Positions 10,220 through 20,315 of a stretch of 64,000 nt of DNA are shown piece after piece. The stretch comes from Hawksworthiomyces lignivorus (lineage: Eukaryota > Ascomycota > Sordariomycetes > Ophiostomatales > Ophiostomataceae). Numbering within the stretch: the first letter of the stretch is position 1; the number at the start of each line of letters is the position of its first letter. The notes beneath the pieces are model-generated. The model had not been told where the DNA came from and did no database searches. It saw only the letters and a program-made list of their open reading frames with translations. Made by a program: the position numbers and the translations under genes. The DNA lies in the NCBI GenBank assembly GCA_002917075.1, contig NTMA01000047.1, positions 1 through 64,000 of the forward strand. Direction: 5' to 3'.

Positions 10220-12665
10220 CTATGTTAGAGAGAAGACACGAGGTTCGGCGGTCTGGAGCTTTGTTTCGTCTCCTGACAATTCAGGAGTGGAAGAGATTGT
10301 CTCGGAATGTTCATTGTTGGATTCCGCAATTGCTTTACCCCGAAGCACACCCCAGATGTGGCTTGCACCTCCGTCCAAAAAGGCGTAAAAGTTACCTACA
10401 AGCAGCGTGAACCAGAGGTAAATGAAAGCAATAACCATCCAAGCAATGAAGAACTAAGACCTGTCAGTGTGTCCAAATTTTACAGAGCAAAATGTGGAGG
10501 GAGAAAAAGGTGACCTTAATAAGAAAAATGAGACAAAACTTACCGGCTTGTCAAATACAATCTTCGCACCATACATTGGCAGTGGCCACAAAAATACATG
10601 TCCAAGAAGTGTGAAAACAGCCCAGAATCCAGCCCAGCGGCTCATTCTTTTCATGTATTGCACTCTTTCAGGAGTGAACCACGCTTGGAGGTCATTTCTG
10701 TGATTATCACCTTTGTCCTGACCCGGGGCTGAGCTAAATTTTCTGATGTTGTTGAAAACGGAAAAGTCAAATCTTTTAGGTCGAATAAGAGATATAAAGG
10801 CGCTCACAAATCCAGGCACAAAGAAACCTGTGACGCAGCCAAATAGACATGGCATTGTGCTACCAGTGGATGTAATAGAGATCTCGCCAAAATAATACCA
10901 TGCAGTCGATAGCCACACAGACAGGCTGCAGCACATACCCAATACTGGAGCAGTGATGGCGGCAGCCTTCGTCTGCCCACTCCACAGAATCGAGAGAACA
11001 GTAGGTAAAGCTCCAGGGTTAATGACATTACCCATAGCATAGAGCAGCCATGTCATGTTTACTCCGCCAGCATGAAAACCAGTTGAGACACAGGCGACAA
11101 CAAGCGTAGAGGCGACTACACCTAGGTGGGACCAGCGTATTAGCTGCCTATCGGTGGGCTTTGGATTAATGTAGGTTCCATATATGTCAAAAGAGATGAT
11201 AGAGCTCATGGCGATTAATTGAGCTGACGCGATCGATGTGCAGGCCTGATATATTGTTTAGTTCCCATACAGAATTCTATTTCGCTTTTTCGTCAACAAG
11301 CAGTAGCACAGTAAACACATTCTTACCATGAATATCACAACCAGAAGAGCACCAGCTCCAGATTTACCCGCAACAGCTTGAGCTACATATGGCAGAACGT
11401 TACCAGCAGAGACTTCGTCGGGCGTCATCAGCTGTAAAAGATTATCAGTGGCGGCATTCTCATATGGTAAACCTGATATTGTTGAAAACGAATATGAATC
11501 CTACTCTTGGGTATGTTGGGAAGATGGGTGTTCTTTCTAGAACTATGGCTGCGAGACCAACGACGGTTCCGACGGTCCACGGAACAGAGAAAGAGGCTAT
11601 GCCACCGAGGACATAACCGGGCACAGCTGCGGCCACGTCTGCTGAGAACCCCTATATGAAAAATTAGTAAAACTAAACATCTCTTAATAGCTTTCAGATA
11701 TATGACATTACTTTCTGCCAAAATCCCGTATCCATAAAGACTCCGCCAAAATTTGAGCTGGCGTTGTAAGCAGGAATCGCAGTTTTAACCTTCGATAAGT
11801 GACTCATACATACACCACGTGTAAGATGCCGAAGTAGAGACACTGCTCACTTCTCATCGTTAAATGGGATCCCTGATAGTTCCCAGCTACAGGATTTTCC
11901 TTGTCGATTGCTATGACGGCATCATATAGGGCGCCAAGTGAGCCGATTTCCGGCACGACTATAACTTTAATTGTGAACCACACGAGAATGATCATAATTA
12001 TAAAGGTATGGATGTAGTCAGTCAAGAAGGTAGCCTTCAGGCCGCCAAAATATGTATATATGGACACACCAAGCGGTAAGAGGAAGGTGCTAGCGATGAC
12101 ATTCATACCCGTCAGAGTAGTGACGGCAGCACTGGCACCAAGAAGCATGCCAGAATACGTCAACAAGTTATTAATAAGGCACATAACTATCCAGATGATG
12201 TGGGCTGCATTTCCATAGCGTGTTCGGATAAGCTCGAGCATCGTGTGGGCGTTCGGAGCACGTCGTTTGGCTTGAATTGATATGAGCGATAGAAAGGTGA
12301 CCATTGTGCTAGCGGACGCACCCCACCATACACCCAGGGCGAGGCCATAGTCATAGGTGAGCAGAGACGTGCCGAGCAGCGCAGTGCTATACAGCCAGGA
12401 AGAGATAACGGCAGACGCTGTTAAACCCGTACCAACCGTACGGTTAGCCACCATGAACGTCTCTGTGGTAGCGTTGTCTTCATTGTAGGCCTTCTTGAGA
12501 CGAGCCGTAACCCAGATCATGCCTAGCAATGCTCCGTTAGCAGAATTCACATAACGTCATGAACAGTTCGATGCTATACTTGCCCAATGCGAAAGCCCCT
12601 CCAAGACCGACGATAATGCCGTAGCCCTCTCCTTGGGACAAGGGAGGCAAAATTTCACTCGACAT
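10220..12665 (-). CDS. DUR3-type urea active transporter (SSS family)
   Basis: Seven exons can be joined in phase: 12665-12584, 12522-11814, 11757-11712, 11651-11505, 11431-11327, 11245-10544 and 10453-10220, giving 674 residues, near the usual size for Dur3. Diagnostic blocks are LSQGEGYGIIVGLGGAFALG at the N-terminus, then TTETFMVANRTVGTGLTASA, KRRAPNAHTMLELIR, GGLKATFLTDYIHTF, a split exon giving HVVSNFGGVFMDTGFWQK, and SIASAQLIAMSSIISFDIYG. The family imports urea (in some fungi also polyamines) across the plasma membrane with H+ or Na+. The first intron (12583-12523) starts with GCAAGT instead of GT. The start at 12665 was chosen because MSSEILPPLSQGEGYG matches the family N-terminus. 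Nitrogen regulation is expected but not shown here. Confidence 0.93.
12523..12583 (-). other. Non-canonical GC-AG intron in the urea permease
   Basis: The 61-nt interval starts GCAAGT, contains the branch-like GCTAAC, and ends GCTAG. Removing it restores GGAFALGMIWVTARL, a continuous conserved N-terminal segment. Without splicing the frame stops at ...LFMTLCEFC. GC-AG introns with the strong GCAAGT context are a known minority class in fungi. Confidence 0.8.
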
Positions 12666-13893
12666 ATCGAAGGCAAATTCGTTTAGAAATAATAAAGAGA
12701 GGGGATACAGCAATTGAGCGACAAAAAAATTAAGTTCCGAGAAAACTAAATACCAGCATTGAATTAAAGAGAAACGCACACCTACAAAATATCTAACACG
12801 TCTATGGCTTGATCTACGTCAATATATTTATGTTGTTGTATTGTCGGGTGCGTTTACTGCCAATGTTACCCTACGCAATTAAAACGACTTACATCTTTCA
12901 GAACTACTATGGCGCAAGCGTGACTAGCACTTCACGGCATACTTCATAGTTTTCTGTCAGCTTTTTGTTTATTCCCGTGGAAACATAAGCCAGCTACTAT
13001 ACCCAAATAGCTAAGAAGTAAATCAAGGAGCGAAATGGATCAATGTAATTTACTCCGCATAGGCTCAATCGCGTCGTTGGAATACGTCTCCCGCAGCGCT
13101 GTCGGTGAAGAATCACCCATGGGCATAACTAGCGGATCTATGCAACCGTTAATTGTTGTTCAGTGTTTTGCGAAATGTAGTTAAATTAGTCGATACATTT
13201 AAAGCATCCAGACAACATATTAATAGAAATTAGCACCAGGTGAGTTAAGTGTTGATAATGACGGTAGCACCAAGCATGCTATTAAGTGCGGTGCTGCTAC
13301 TAAGATACAGCCAACCCAGAGTTGCGTCAACGGTGGCAGTAATAGCTGCGCATTGAAGAGAATACCGAAGCATCCGCTGCCATAGCCCCATACATTCGAG
13401 CACTGCATAACTCCGTCTTGCACGAAACCGCAGAAGACACAAGATGTAGGCAACCGCGATGAGATGACGTAGAACCCAAGGCAATGCTTACTGTAGACCC
13501 AATAGCTAGTAGAGCATTTCGCGAGGCTGCTGTCTAGATTTAGTGTCTGGTAATTTATCGAGTGTTGTTCTGAGAAACTCATGTTTTGCATCTTTTGTGT
13601 AATATGCTTAATGCCGTCTAAGCCTCCTAGATTGTAAAATGAGTTGGCTAATCCAGCAACAAAGCATATAACGTTGGTATCTTACCTGGTATTGTTTATC
13701 TAAGACCGAAAGACAAATTCGGGAAGTTGGTGCGCGGGTACGCATGCTTGTAATAACTGAGAACAACAAGACAACAAATATTATGATAAAACAACGAAAA
13801 TTTATTCAGAGCTGAGATCTAGACTCTGTTGCGCCGGCTCAGTCATAGAATCCGAGTTCCCACATCGTCTGTCCTCTGAATACAGAAATCAGC
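12666..13893. other. Intergenic between DUR3 and a solo LTR
   Basis: This holds the urea-permease promoter region, but I saw no obvious GATA-site cluster. An open frame at 13220-13591 (minus, with an overlapping frame at 13245-13484) encodes hydrophobic sequence such as GWLYLSSSTALNS; it may be a remnant of a membrane protein, but I cannot identify it. Confidence 0.35.
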
Positions 13894-14039
13894 TGTCAGG
13901 GTCAGTTCGCTTAGAGCCATTAATAAGAGGAGGCCAAAAGAGATCCTAGGGGAGGTCAGAAGGAGGAGCCCTCTAAATAGTCTTATAATTATAGTATTTT
14001 AGTGATATGCGTACAATATTATATAAGCACTACGCAACA
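13894..14039 (-). mobile_element. Solo LTR of a Copia-type element (146 bp)
   Basis: Read on the minus strand the unit begins TGTTGCG and ends CCTGACA. It is flanked by a perfect 5-bp target duplication TCAGC (13889-13893 and 14040-14044). It shares blocks with the complete LTR at 19079-19257, including GTGCTTATATAAT, GAGGGCTCCTC, CTCTTTTGGCCTC and AATGGCTCT. No internal element sequence remains, so it is an LTR-LTR recombination product. Confidence 0.85.
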
Positions 14040-14302
14040 TCAGCCCACTAGGCAGTCAGAGGGAGAGGCCCTTTCTGAGAGGCTCTCTAAAAACAGTACA
14101 TACAGTGCAAATCACTGTGTAAAGTGTTTATGCATACAGTGGCGACGGACGCAAATCAGTAAATATTAGACGGTGAAAACGGCGTACTTTCCCCTCCCCC
14201 TTCAATATCCTTCCCTCAAAAGAATTACAAAAACCTCAGTGCCCTCGCACCCAATTTTGGCATTTGTGCTTCAATCTGTCCTAGTCTAACCTTTCGATTA
14301 AG

Positions 14303-14793
14303 ATGGCCGACAAATCTCTCAAATCCACCTGTCATTGTGGCGCCATCGCTGTAATCGTGCCTCATCAACCAGAGGAAATCAACGAATGTCAATGTACAAT
14401 CTGTCGGCGCTATGCAGCGGCATGGGCATACTATAAAGTGAATGAAATAAAATTTGACTTAAAGGAAGGCGCAAAACTCACTCAGTACGTTTGGGGAGAT
14501 AAACAGATGGCATTCAATTTCTGTGAAATTTGTGGATGCGTGTAAGTTTCGACTGGCTCATCAGTTCTGATTCTCAACGGGATGGCTGAAATTATTTTCC
14601 TGAACACAGATGCTATTGGTGGCCATTTGAAGAAAAGAAATCAGATGGTAGTGCAGCTGACTGCGGCGTTAATACGAGGAATATGGATCCCATGGAAATC
14701 TTACATGTCAACCGCAAGATTGACAATTCTTGGCTATTCCAGCCACTCAATGATAAAACCATGGCCCATAAGCAGGATCGGGCTAGGTACTAA
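14303..14793 (+). CDS. GFA / CENP-V-fold zinc protein
   Basis: Two exons, 14303-14541 and 14610-14793, flank a 68-nt intron (GTAAGT...CACAG) and give 140 residues. Paired cysteines typical of the GFA fold are visible: STCHCGAIAV near residue 10, NECQCTICRRYAAAW near 32, and FCEICGCVCYWWP spanning the splice. GVNTRNM follows, as in family members. The GFA (glutathione-dependent formaldehyde-activating-like) family binds zinc and often acts on glutathione adducts; a specific reaction cannot be assigned. It is transcribed away from the urea permease. Confidence 0.85.
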
Positions 14794-15850
14794 GCTGTTT
14801 ATGTATCGTTACAAATTTAATTGGAACCATGTATCTTTAAGTGAAAATGGTAACGTTTGCCCTCTAGCCTTGTCCCAGGCTACATTTCACTTTGCATGGG
14901 CCGGTGTGTCTTTATCTCGGTATGTATTCGGGCTGTCAGGGTTTAGTCAATTTGTCGTGCCGATTAAGACTATGGTATCCAAATTTTCCTTCATTAGCTG
15001 TCCTCTTGGTTGTTGGTTCCGTGCTGCACTTTGGTAGAGAAGGCGGTATCTCGAGATCTGCTGTCAATGATTACACACTTTGACGAATGGCTCAAAATTA
15101 CGCAAACTTTGATAGGCTTCTGAACCGATGTCGTCTTCAAGCTATATTTAGGCTTTCAATAAGCTTCTCTCTAATTATTATGCTTGATTTTGATTTTGCG
15201 TATTAGCCTGATCTGCTATCTGGATCGCCAATTTCCATAAACGTTAAATTGTTTTAGCTACTGGATACTACAGTAGCAGGACACCTATTCATGAATGTAA
15301 GCCAGGCGGCTAGTAAAGTGGACATTAGTCCAGTAACGGCGTCATCGGCACCTAGCCGGTGTGGTTGCAAGCATCGATATGGGCGCCGAGTGCCAGTGAG
15401 ACTACCTGGGAGTGGCGCAGACGGTAGCCCATATCGAAGTTTAGGCGGTGTTGCCGTTGATACTGACCTCGTTGACGACAGAAAGGTGTACATCGGCTTC
15501 ATGGACACGGCTACGCGGTTGCCAAAGTCGTAGACAAGATTACTATACACTACAAATATGATAAAACATAAAGCCTCAGAGTTGAATAGTTATCATATGG
15601 AAGCCCTAACCTGCGCCATATTGTTTGGTGCGAATCTTTCGAAGATCATAAATTTTTGTATTTTACTTAATGTCGTCTTGTCTTGTATGATCCGACGTTG
15701 TAGTGAACCTACTCATTTATTCAAACTACATGAGGTCCGCATTTTACCAACGCCTCGTGGAATGTTCTTCTTGTAGTTTATTTGATTGCCAGATCGTAAT
15801 AAAATAAGGGATTCGATTTTATCATTCCAATAGATTAGGATTACTAAAGC
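14794..15850. other. Intergenic, no clear gene
   Basis: About 1 kb. A pair of opposed open frames at 15254-15550 (minus) and 15291-15533 (plus) covers a more GC-rich patch that could be a decayed coding remnant, but neither frame shows a motif I recognise. The rest is AT-rich. Confidence 0.35.
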
Positions 15851-18105
15851 TTAAATAACAATAACCCTTCTAACTTCGCCTTCGCCTTTAAATAAACCAA
15901 AGCCATCGCCATGGTTCTCCGGCTGGCTGGGGAAAAATGCACCAACACGGTGGTATTTGTCCGAATTTGATACCGGGTGTAGAACAAGACCAAAAGCTCC
16001 ACGGTCTTGTCTCGCATTGACACCTGTCCCATCCACAATTCTGACCTTACAGCTACCCAAAAGCGCCCAACTAAAGGATTCAATATCACTCAAGATGTTG
16101 GCACCCTCATCTTCATTGCCATTCCATCTTAATGGTGTGTAAGCAAAATCTAAGCAAAACACACCAACATGTACGCCGCCAATTTTTAATAGCCAACTAC
16201 ACGGGATAAGACGACAGTTGGTAATAGTTAGCTTTTCACTGTTACATGACGCCAGATCTAAGATGTGGCTGCATATGTGAAGCTCAGCATTATTAATCGC
16301 ACCAAATGGGTTCCCTCCTACCAACTCAGTTTGTGCTTCCAATAATCGACTCTCTGGTTGGAGGTCAGAGTAAACCCTGCCAAGCTGGCCAATTCCATTC
16401 GATAGGCCACGACCAAGCATGCTCCACGACGGAATAAGGCACTGCTCGGGAAGCCTAACAAGACTGGAAAAGTACGTAGTTCGGTCAGGCAGCGCATCAC
16501 CACGGAACCACATCAAGTGTTGCAGAAGATTTCCCCTCCAGAATCCGGCGAGATAATCGTCCTGTAAGTGTTGGCTAAAATGCATAGCTAGCCCAGAAAG
16601 TGCAGGCAGAATGTCTGTGGTTGCAGTGAAGGAAAGGCCTCCGAATTCAGCATAAGTGAGCAGAATGCGGTCCCAGCTATCGTATAGCGTGGCTCTGCTT
16701 TCGCCTCGAGTTTGAGACAATTGGTCGCTATAGGGCTCTCCGTGTATTCTGCCTTCCATCGCTGCGTAAGAGCTATTACAAAAGAAGTGGATATTGGTGT
16801 TTCCGAATACTAGTCTCCTTGTTGACGAAAACCGCTCTTAGAAAACCCAGCCACAGCTGTTCCAGCGACAGTAGTTGAGATCTGTATATATTTCGTCGAA
16901 TGATTCAATATCCCATATACGAGCATATTTAAACTGTAAAACGTAGGATCCACTGATGTGCTGCCGTGTTGACCGAAAAGGCAGCCGGATTCTATTGCCT
17001 CTCTTGTGAAGGAAACCTTCCTGGCAGGAAGTAGACGACGCGGCACAAAGGGTGACTTGTGCGTTGGCATAGATTCTAGTCACGTCAACACACTGTCGCT
17101 CCCAGTCAGATATATCGTCTTGCAAGATGCAAAGCGCATCAACCCAGAGGAATGGAATTGACAACGCTCTCGTCACAGCTACTGCGTCTCGGAGCACTGG
17201 GGTCATTTCGTGATCTGCTATACCAGTTTGTCTCTGGAATATAGTGGCCACAGTCGTCTTGAGTTGTGCTGTTGCATCTTGTGGTGAGCCCCAGCAGTAG
17301 CTGAGGGCTGTATAAGGTAGTGCCTTGGAGCTAGTTCTTAGATCTTACAAATCACGTCGCAGGACGAGCTGTGGTTTCGGCTTTCGGACATCAAGAAGTC
17401 TCTCAGGTACAAAGCGTTCGTTTGGCGGTTCGCCTTCGTGCTCCGCGCAGTCATGGAGCCTTTCTCTCATCCACTTGACATGTTGCTCGTCCAAGTAGCT
17501 CTGTGTCGATGGAGCGGCAAGGCCAAGCCATCTCATTGTGCTTTCCGCGCCTTGACCATCGTCAGCATTTGGTTTCCTTGGGTCCCGTGAGCTATAAATT
17601 AAAGCCAGAAAACCTAACCCGTACCTAGAGCGGTCTCTGCAAGACAAAGGAGAGATAGAGGAGTCTCAATTTTGGCGAAGTCTAGCCCTACCACCAAGCC
17701 AATAACGCCATCGCTTCTGCACTCATCTTCATCACCTCTCCAAAGATACGACAGGTAGATCGAGACGGCCCCAGCATGCATCTCATTTAGTCGCATTCCG
17801 GTTTCTCTAGTTGCAACATCATCCGTATCGGCAGACCAGATGATATCTCGCAAAAAGCCGCAGAAATCACATCCTCTTTGAGAGGAAACATAGAGCTGCC
17901 TCAGATCCGGTAATATGTCGGTCCTGACGAAACGACGCGCAGAAGTATTATTATCTTCTTTCTGCGAAAATATCAAATGTGGCAGTCCGTTACGATCCAA
18001 ACCTTCTTCGAAGACGTCGTCATCATCTTGAAATAATGCAGTCTTGCGGCATATCTCGCAGAGTCTTGCAATACTGAGCCCAATATCTAGAGGTGATGCA
18101 GCCAT
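15851..18105 (-). pseudogene. HET-domain (heterokaryon incompatibility) protein, disrupted
   Basis: The HET domain is clear: LPYTALSYCWGSPQDATAQL, then PFLWVDALCILQDDISDWER and RIYANAQVTLCAASS. The N-terminal part (from 18105) has the usual cysteine-containing lead-in (LCEICRKTALF, GCDFCGFLRDIIW). Two in-frame TAA codons interrupt the main frame. One, at 17347-17345, lies just before the domain. The other, at 16840-16838, lies in the conserved motif normally read as GW(x)FQER and here GWVF*ERFSSTRR. At the second site family conservation predicts CAA for Gln, so a C-to-T change is implied. A frame change near 17614-17700 is either an unresolved intron or a frameshift. HET proteins trigger cell death on fusion of incompatible strains. 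This copy should make only a truncated product. Confidence 0.85.
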
Positions 18106-18297
18106 GATTTTAACAGCGAATTGCGTGTAACTAGGCTGGAATTGGGAAACACAAAGTGAAGGAACGTCTCTACCGGTCACAGCTACCGAACAAGCGTAGA
18201 TGTCGTTCAATTCTATGAGTAAAAGTCGCGTAGACGGAGATGGACGCTGAATGTAGTGGAACTGTGTGGAGCAGAGAAGCTAATGAACGGTGCATCA

Positions 18298-18383
18298 TGT
18301 CAAGTGATGCCACTAGGCTACTGTACCAGTACAAAAAGGATCAATCCCCTTGGACACAGGTAACAGTACCTTATAACTTAACA
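18298..18383 (-). repeat. 86-bp LTR, left copy of composite element
   Basis: Begins TGTCAAG and ends CTTAACA in the plus direction. Apart from two bases near the start it is identical to the copy at 20230-20315. It is followed immediately by the complement of the polypurine tract CTGGGGGGGTG. Confidence 0.85.
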
Positions 18384-18538
18384 CACCCCCCCAGCTTAAG
18401 ACCGGACAGCGAATATAGAGGGATTAAGCTGCACAATGAATTTTCTTATACAGGATGAGGCTCCTCCAAGCCTTTTCATAGAGCTTTTCTCCTGCAACCG
18501 TATGATACAGGTATGGCATCTCCAAGCCGTCTGTGTGT

Positions 18539-18933
18539 GCTTCCGTTGTGATTCGAACCACTGTATCCACCTCTTCAACTGAAGCTGAATTCCTGGCAAT
18601 GGCTGATACGAAAGCCTTGCCATATCACGTCTATTGATTGATCTAGCTGTCAAGCTGGATGACGACAATTTAACCCTATTCTGTGACAACTTACAGGCCA
18701 TCAGGCTGGTCCAACCGCAGGCCAGTGTTACTAAATGGTCTACTAAAATCAAGCATGTTGATATCTATCACCACTGGCTACGGGAGGTGGTGGCAGACGG
18801 TAAAATCAACGTTAAATGGATTCGAACGTCAGACATGATCGCTGACGGCCTTACGAAGCCCCTGACAAAGCAGAAGCACGATAACTTTGTGCGTATGCTA
18901 GGCATGACCTCTATTGAGGACGATATGGCCTAA
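18539..18933 (+). pseudogene. Copia RNase H C-terminal fragment
   Basis: Frames here read STSSTEAEFLAMADT, then after a frame break DDDNLTLFCDNLQAIRLV, STKIKHVDIYHHWLRE and IADGLTKPLTKQKHDNFV. This is the canonical end of Ty1/Copia polyprotein: RNase H with the 'ADxLTKPL' tail. A TGA and frameshift near 18634 split it, and the reverse transcriptase, integrase and protease parts are absent. It lies antisense within the composite element. Confidence 0.85.
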
Positions 18934-19078
18934 TTACTTACTTTCTGATCAACCTATTCAACCACACAAAGCTCTCAACAGCTATTTACGCCTATTACGG
19001 CCATAAGGCTTCCAACAGCCTTGATTTCGTGTGTTATTCAGTGATATTAGTTGCAGGACCATACGTCCTGGGGGGGTG

Positions 19079-19257
19079 TGTTGAGCAGTGCTTATATAAT
19101 ACCATGCCTGTAGGTCGATACCGTATGCCTATCACTTGAATACCGTGGTGATACACTGTATATAGCACTATATAGAGAGGGCTCCTCGCCCTGCCTCCCT
19201 CTAGGATATCTCTTTTGGCCTCTTCTAATCAATGGCTCTACTCAAACTGACTTGACA
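19079..19257 (+). repeat. Internal Copia LTR (179 bp) between RNase H and gag fragments
   Basis: Begins TGTTGAG directly after a polypurine tract CTGGGGGGGTG (19068-19078), ends CTTGACA, and is followed directly by the primer-binding-like GTTATGAGCCCGG. It therefore acts as the 3' LTR of the RNase H fragment and the 5' LTR of the gag fragment. That is the arrangement of a tandem array or of a one-LTR circle. It is a sequence relative of the solo LTR at 13894-14039. Confidence 0.8.
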
Positions 19258-19487
19258 GTTATGAGCCCGGAAAAGCGTCGAAAGAGGCTTTGTAAGGGTA
19301 TCACTCAGTCAATAGCGTGAGGGCAGATATATGCCAAATCAAGGCCGAATCAACCCATATACGCGGAATCAATACTGATCACTTTCACCACTTACACCTG
19401 AATACGCGCCCAAGTTGCTGTCAAATCAGTTGTCAACTAATAGTCCAACTGTACGGAGTTGTGAGCTATTTTGAACCATTCAACCCT

Positions 19488-19532
19488 CACAATCTATTTC
19501 ACAATCTATTTCACAATCTATTTCAAAATCTA
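19488..19532. repeat. 12-bp tandem repeat in Copia leader
   Basis: About four head-to-tail copies of CACAATCTATTT, the last diverged (CAAAATCTATT), lie in the untranslated leader between the internal LTR and gag. Confidence 0.75.
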
Positions 19533-19600
19533 TTCAACAACACCTTCTGTGGCCTAGACGGCTGGATCTCGTCAGAATATCGTCACAGAATATCCTCATC

Positions 19601-20203
19601 ATGGAAGGCCTTTCGTCAGTCACGGCCACGTCGTTAGGCAAGTTGCCTACGTTGAAATCGGCCCTGGATTGGTCGAATTGGATTATCAGCGTGGACATAC
19701 TCGCCCAATCCCTCGGTATATGGGATTATATCAATCCCTCCATCCCAGCCAACACTGAAAGGCCAATTCCACCACAAAGGCCTACCATTGATGATTCTGA
19801 CTATTCAAACAAGATAACCGAATGGAAGATATATCACTCGGCGACCCTCCAAATCACACAGGCTATTCGTCAAAGTCTCGATCCCGTTGTTCAAGTCTAT
19901 ATTTGGAATTGCAGGAGTCCCCTTGAGATCCTGACTGAATTAAGACGAAATCTGATCCCTTCGACATACAGATATCATGAAAAACTCCTTCAGGCCTGGC
20001 AACTCCTATCCACCAAACCAGTCTCAAAGGGCGAAGACGTGCCCAAGCATATGGCCAATGCCCAAAACCTACTCCAACAACTGATTCGGGAAGGTGTTAT
20101 TGATCAACACAATTGCCAACTGTTTTTCAGTCAATTAATGGCACCACTGGCCCACCTTAGTGAGGCCAAATATGATCATATATATCATACCTTCTTCGTC
20201 TAA
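19601..20203 (+). pseudogene. Copia gag N-terminal fragment
   Basis: The 200-codon frame starts MEGLSSVTATSLGKLPTL and contains LDWSNWIISVDILAQSLGIW, LQITQAIRQSLDPVVQVYIW and SEAKYDHIYHTFF, typical of the gag/UBN2 region of Ty1/Copia polyproteins. It ends in a stop after HTFFV. A one-base shift would continue as RLTKDTS, so the end is frameshifted. The nucleocapsid zinc knuckle and pol are missing, cut off by the right 86-bp LTR. Confidence 0.85.
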
Positions 20204-20229
20204 CTAAAGACACCTCCCGGGCCCATAAC

Positions 20230-20315
20230 TGTTGAGTGATGCCACTAGGCTACTGTACCAGTACAAAAAGGATCAATCCCCTTGGACACAGGTAACAGTA
20301 CCTTATAACTTAACA
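20230..20315 (-). repeat. 86-bp LTR, right copy of composite element
   Basis: Begins TGTTGAG and ends CTTAACA in the plus direction. It matches the left copy except for two bases, and is followed by the CATCA target duplication. Confidence 0.85.

Larger units (their letters stand above)
18298..20315 (-). mobile_element. 2,018-bp LTR-bounded composite retroelement with target duplication
   Basis: Two 86-bp terminal repeats (18298-18383 and 20230-20315) differ only at two bases near the start (TGTCAAG versus TGTTGAG). The whole unit is flanked by the 5-bp duplication CATCA (18293-18297 and 20316-20320), showing it inserted as one piece. Reading on the minus strand, a primer-binding-like GTTATGGGCCCGG lies directly inside the right LTR, and a polypurine tract CTGGGGGGGTG lies directly before the left LTR. 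The interior carries no intact gene of its own. It holds, in the opposite orientation, the RNase H end, LTR and gag start of a related Copia element. The near-identical LTRs suggest a recent insertion. It would need proteins supplied in trans. Confidence 0.8.

Noticed and set aside
13220..13591. Membrane-like open frame
   Set aside because: Hydrophobic composition only; could not be tied to a family, no clear start or intron pattern.
14582..15037. 151-codon open frame overlapping the second exon of the GFA-fold gene
   Set aside because: Different frame from the supported GFA exon, hydrophobic and Trp/Leu-rich without family motifs.
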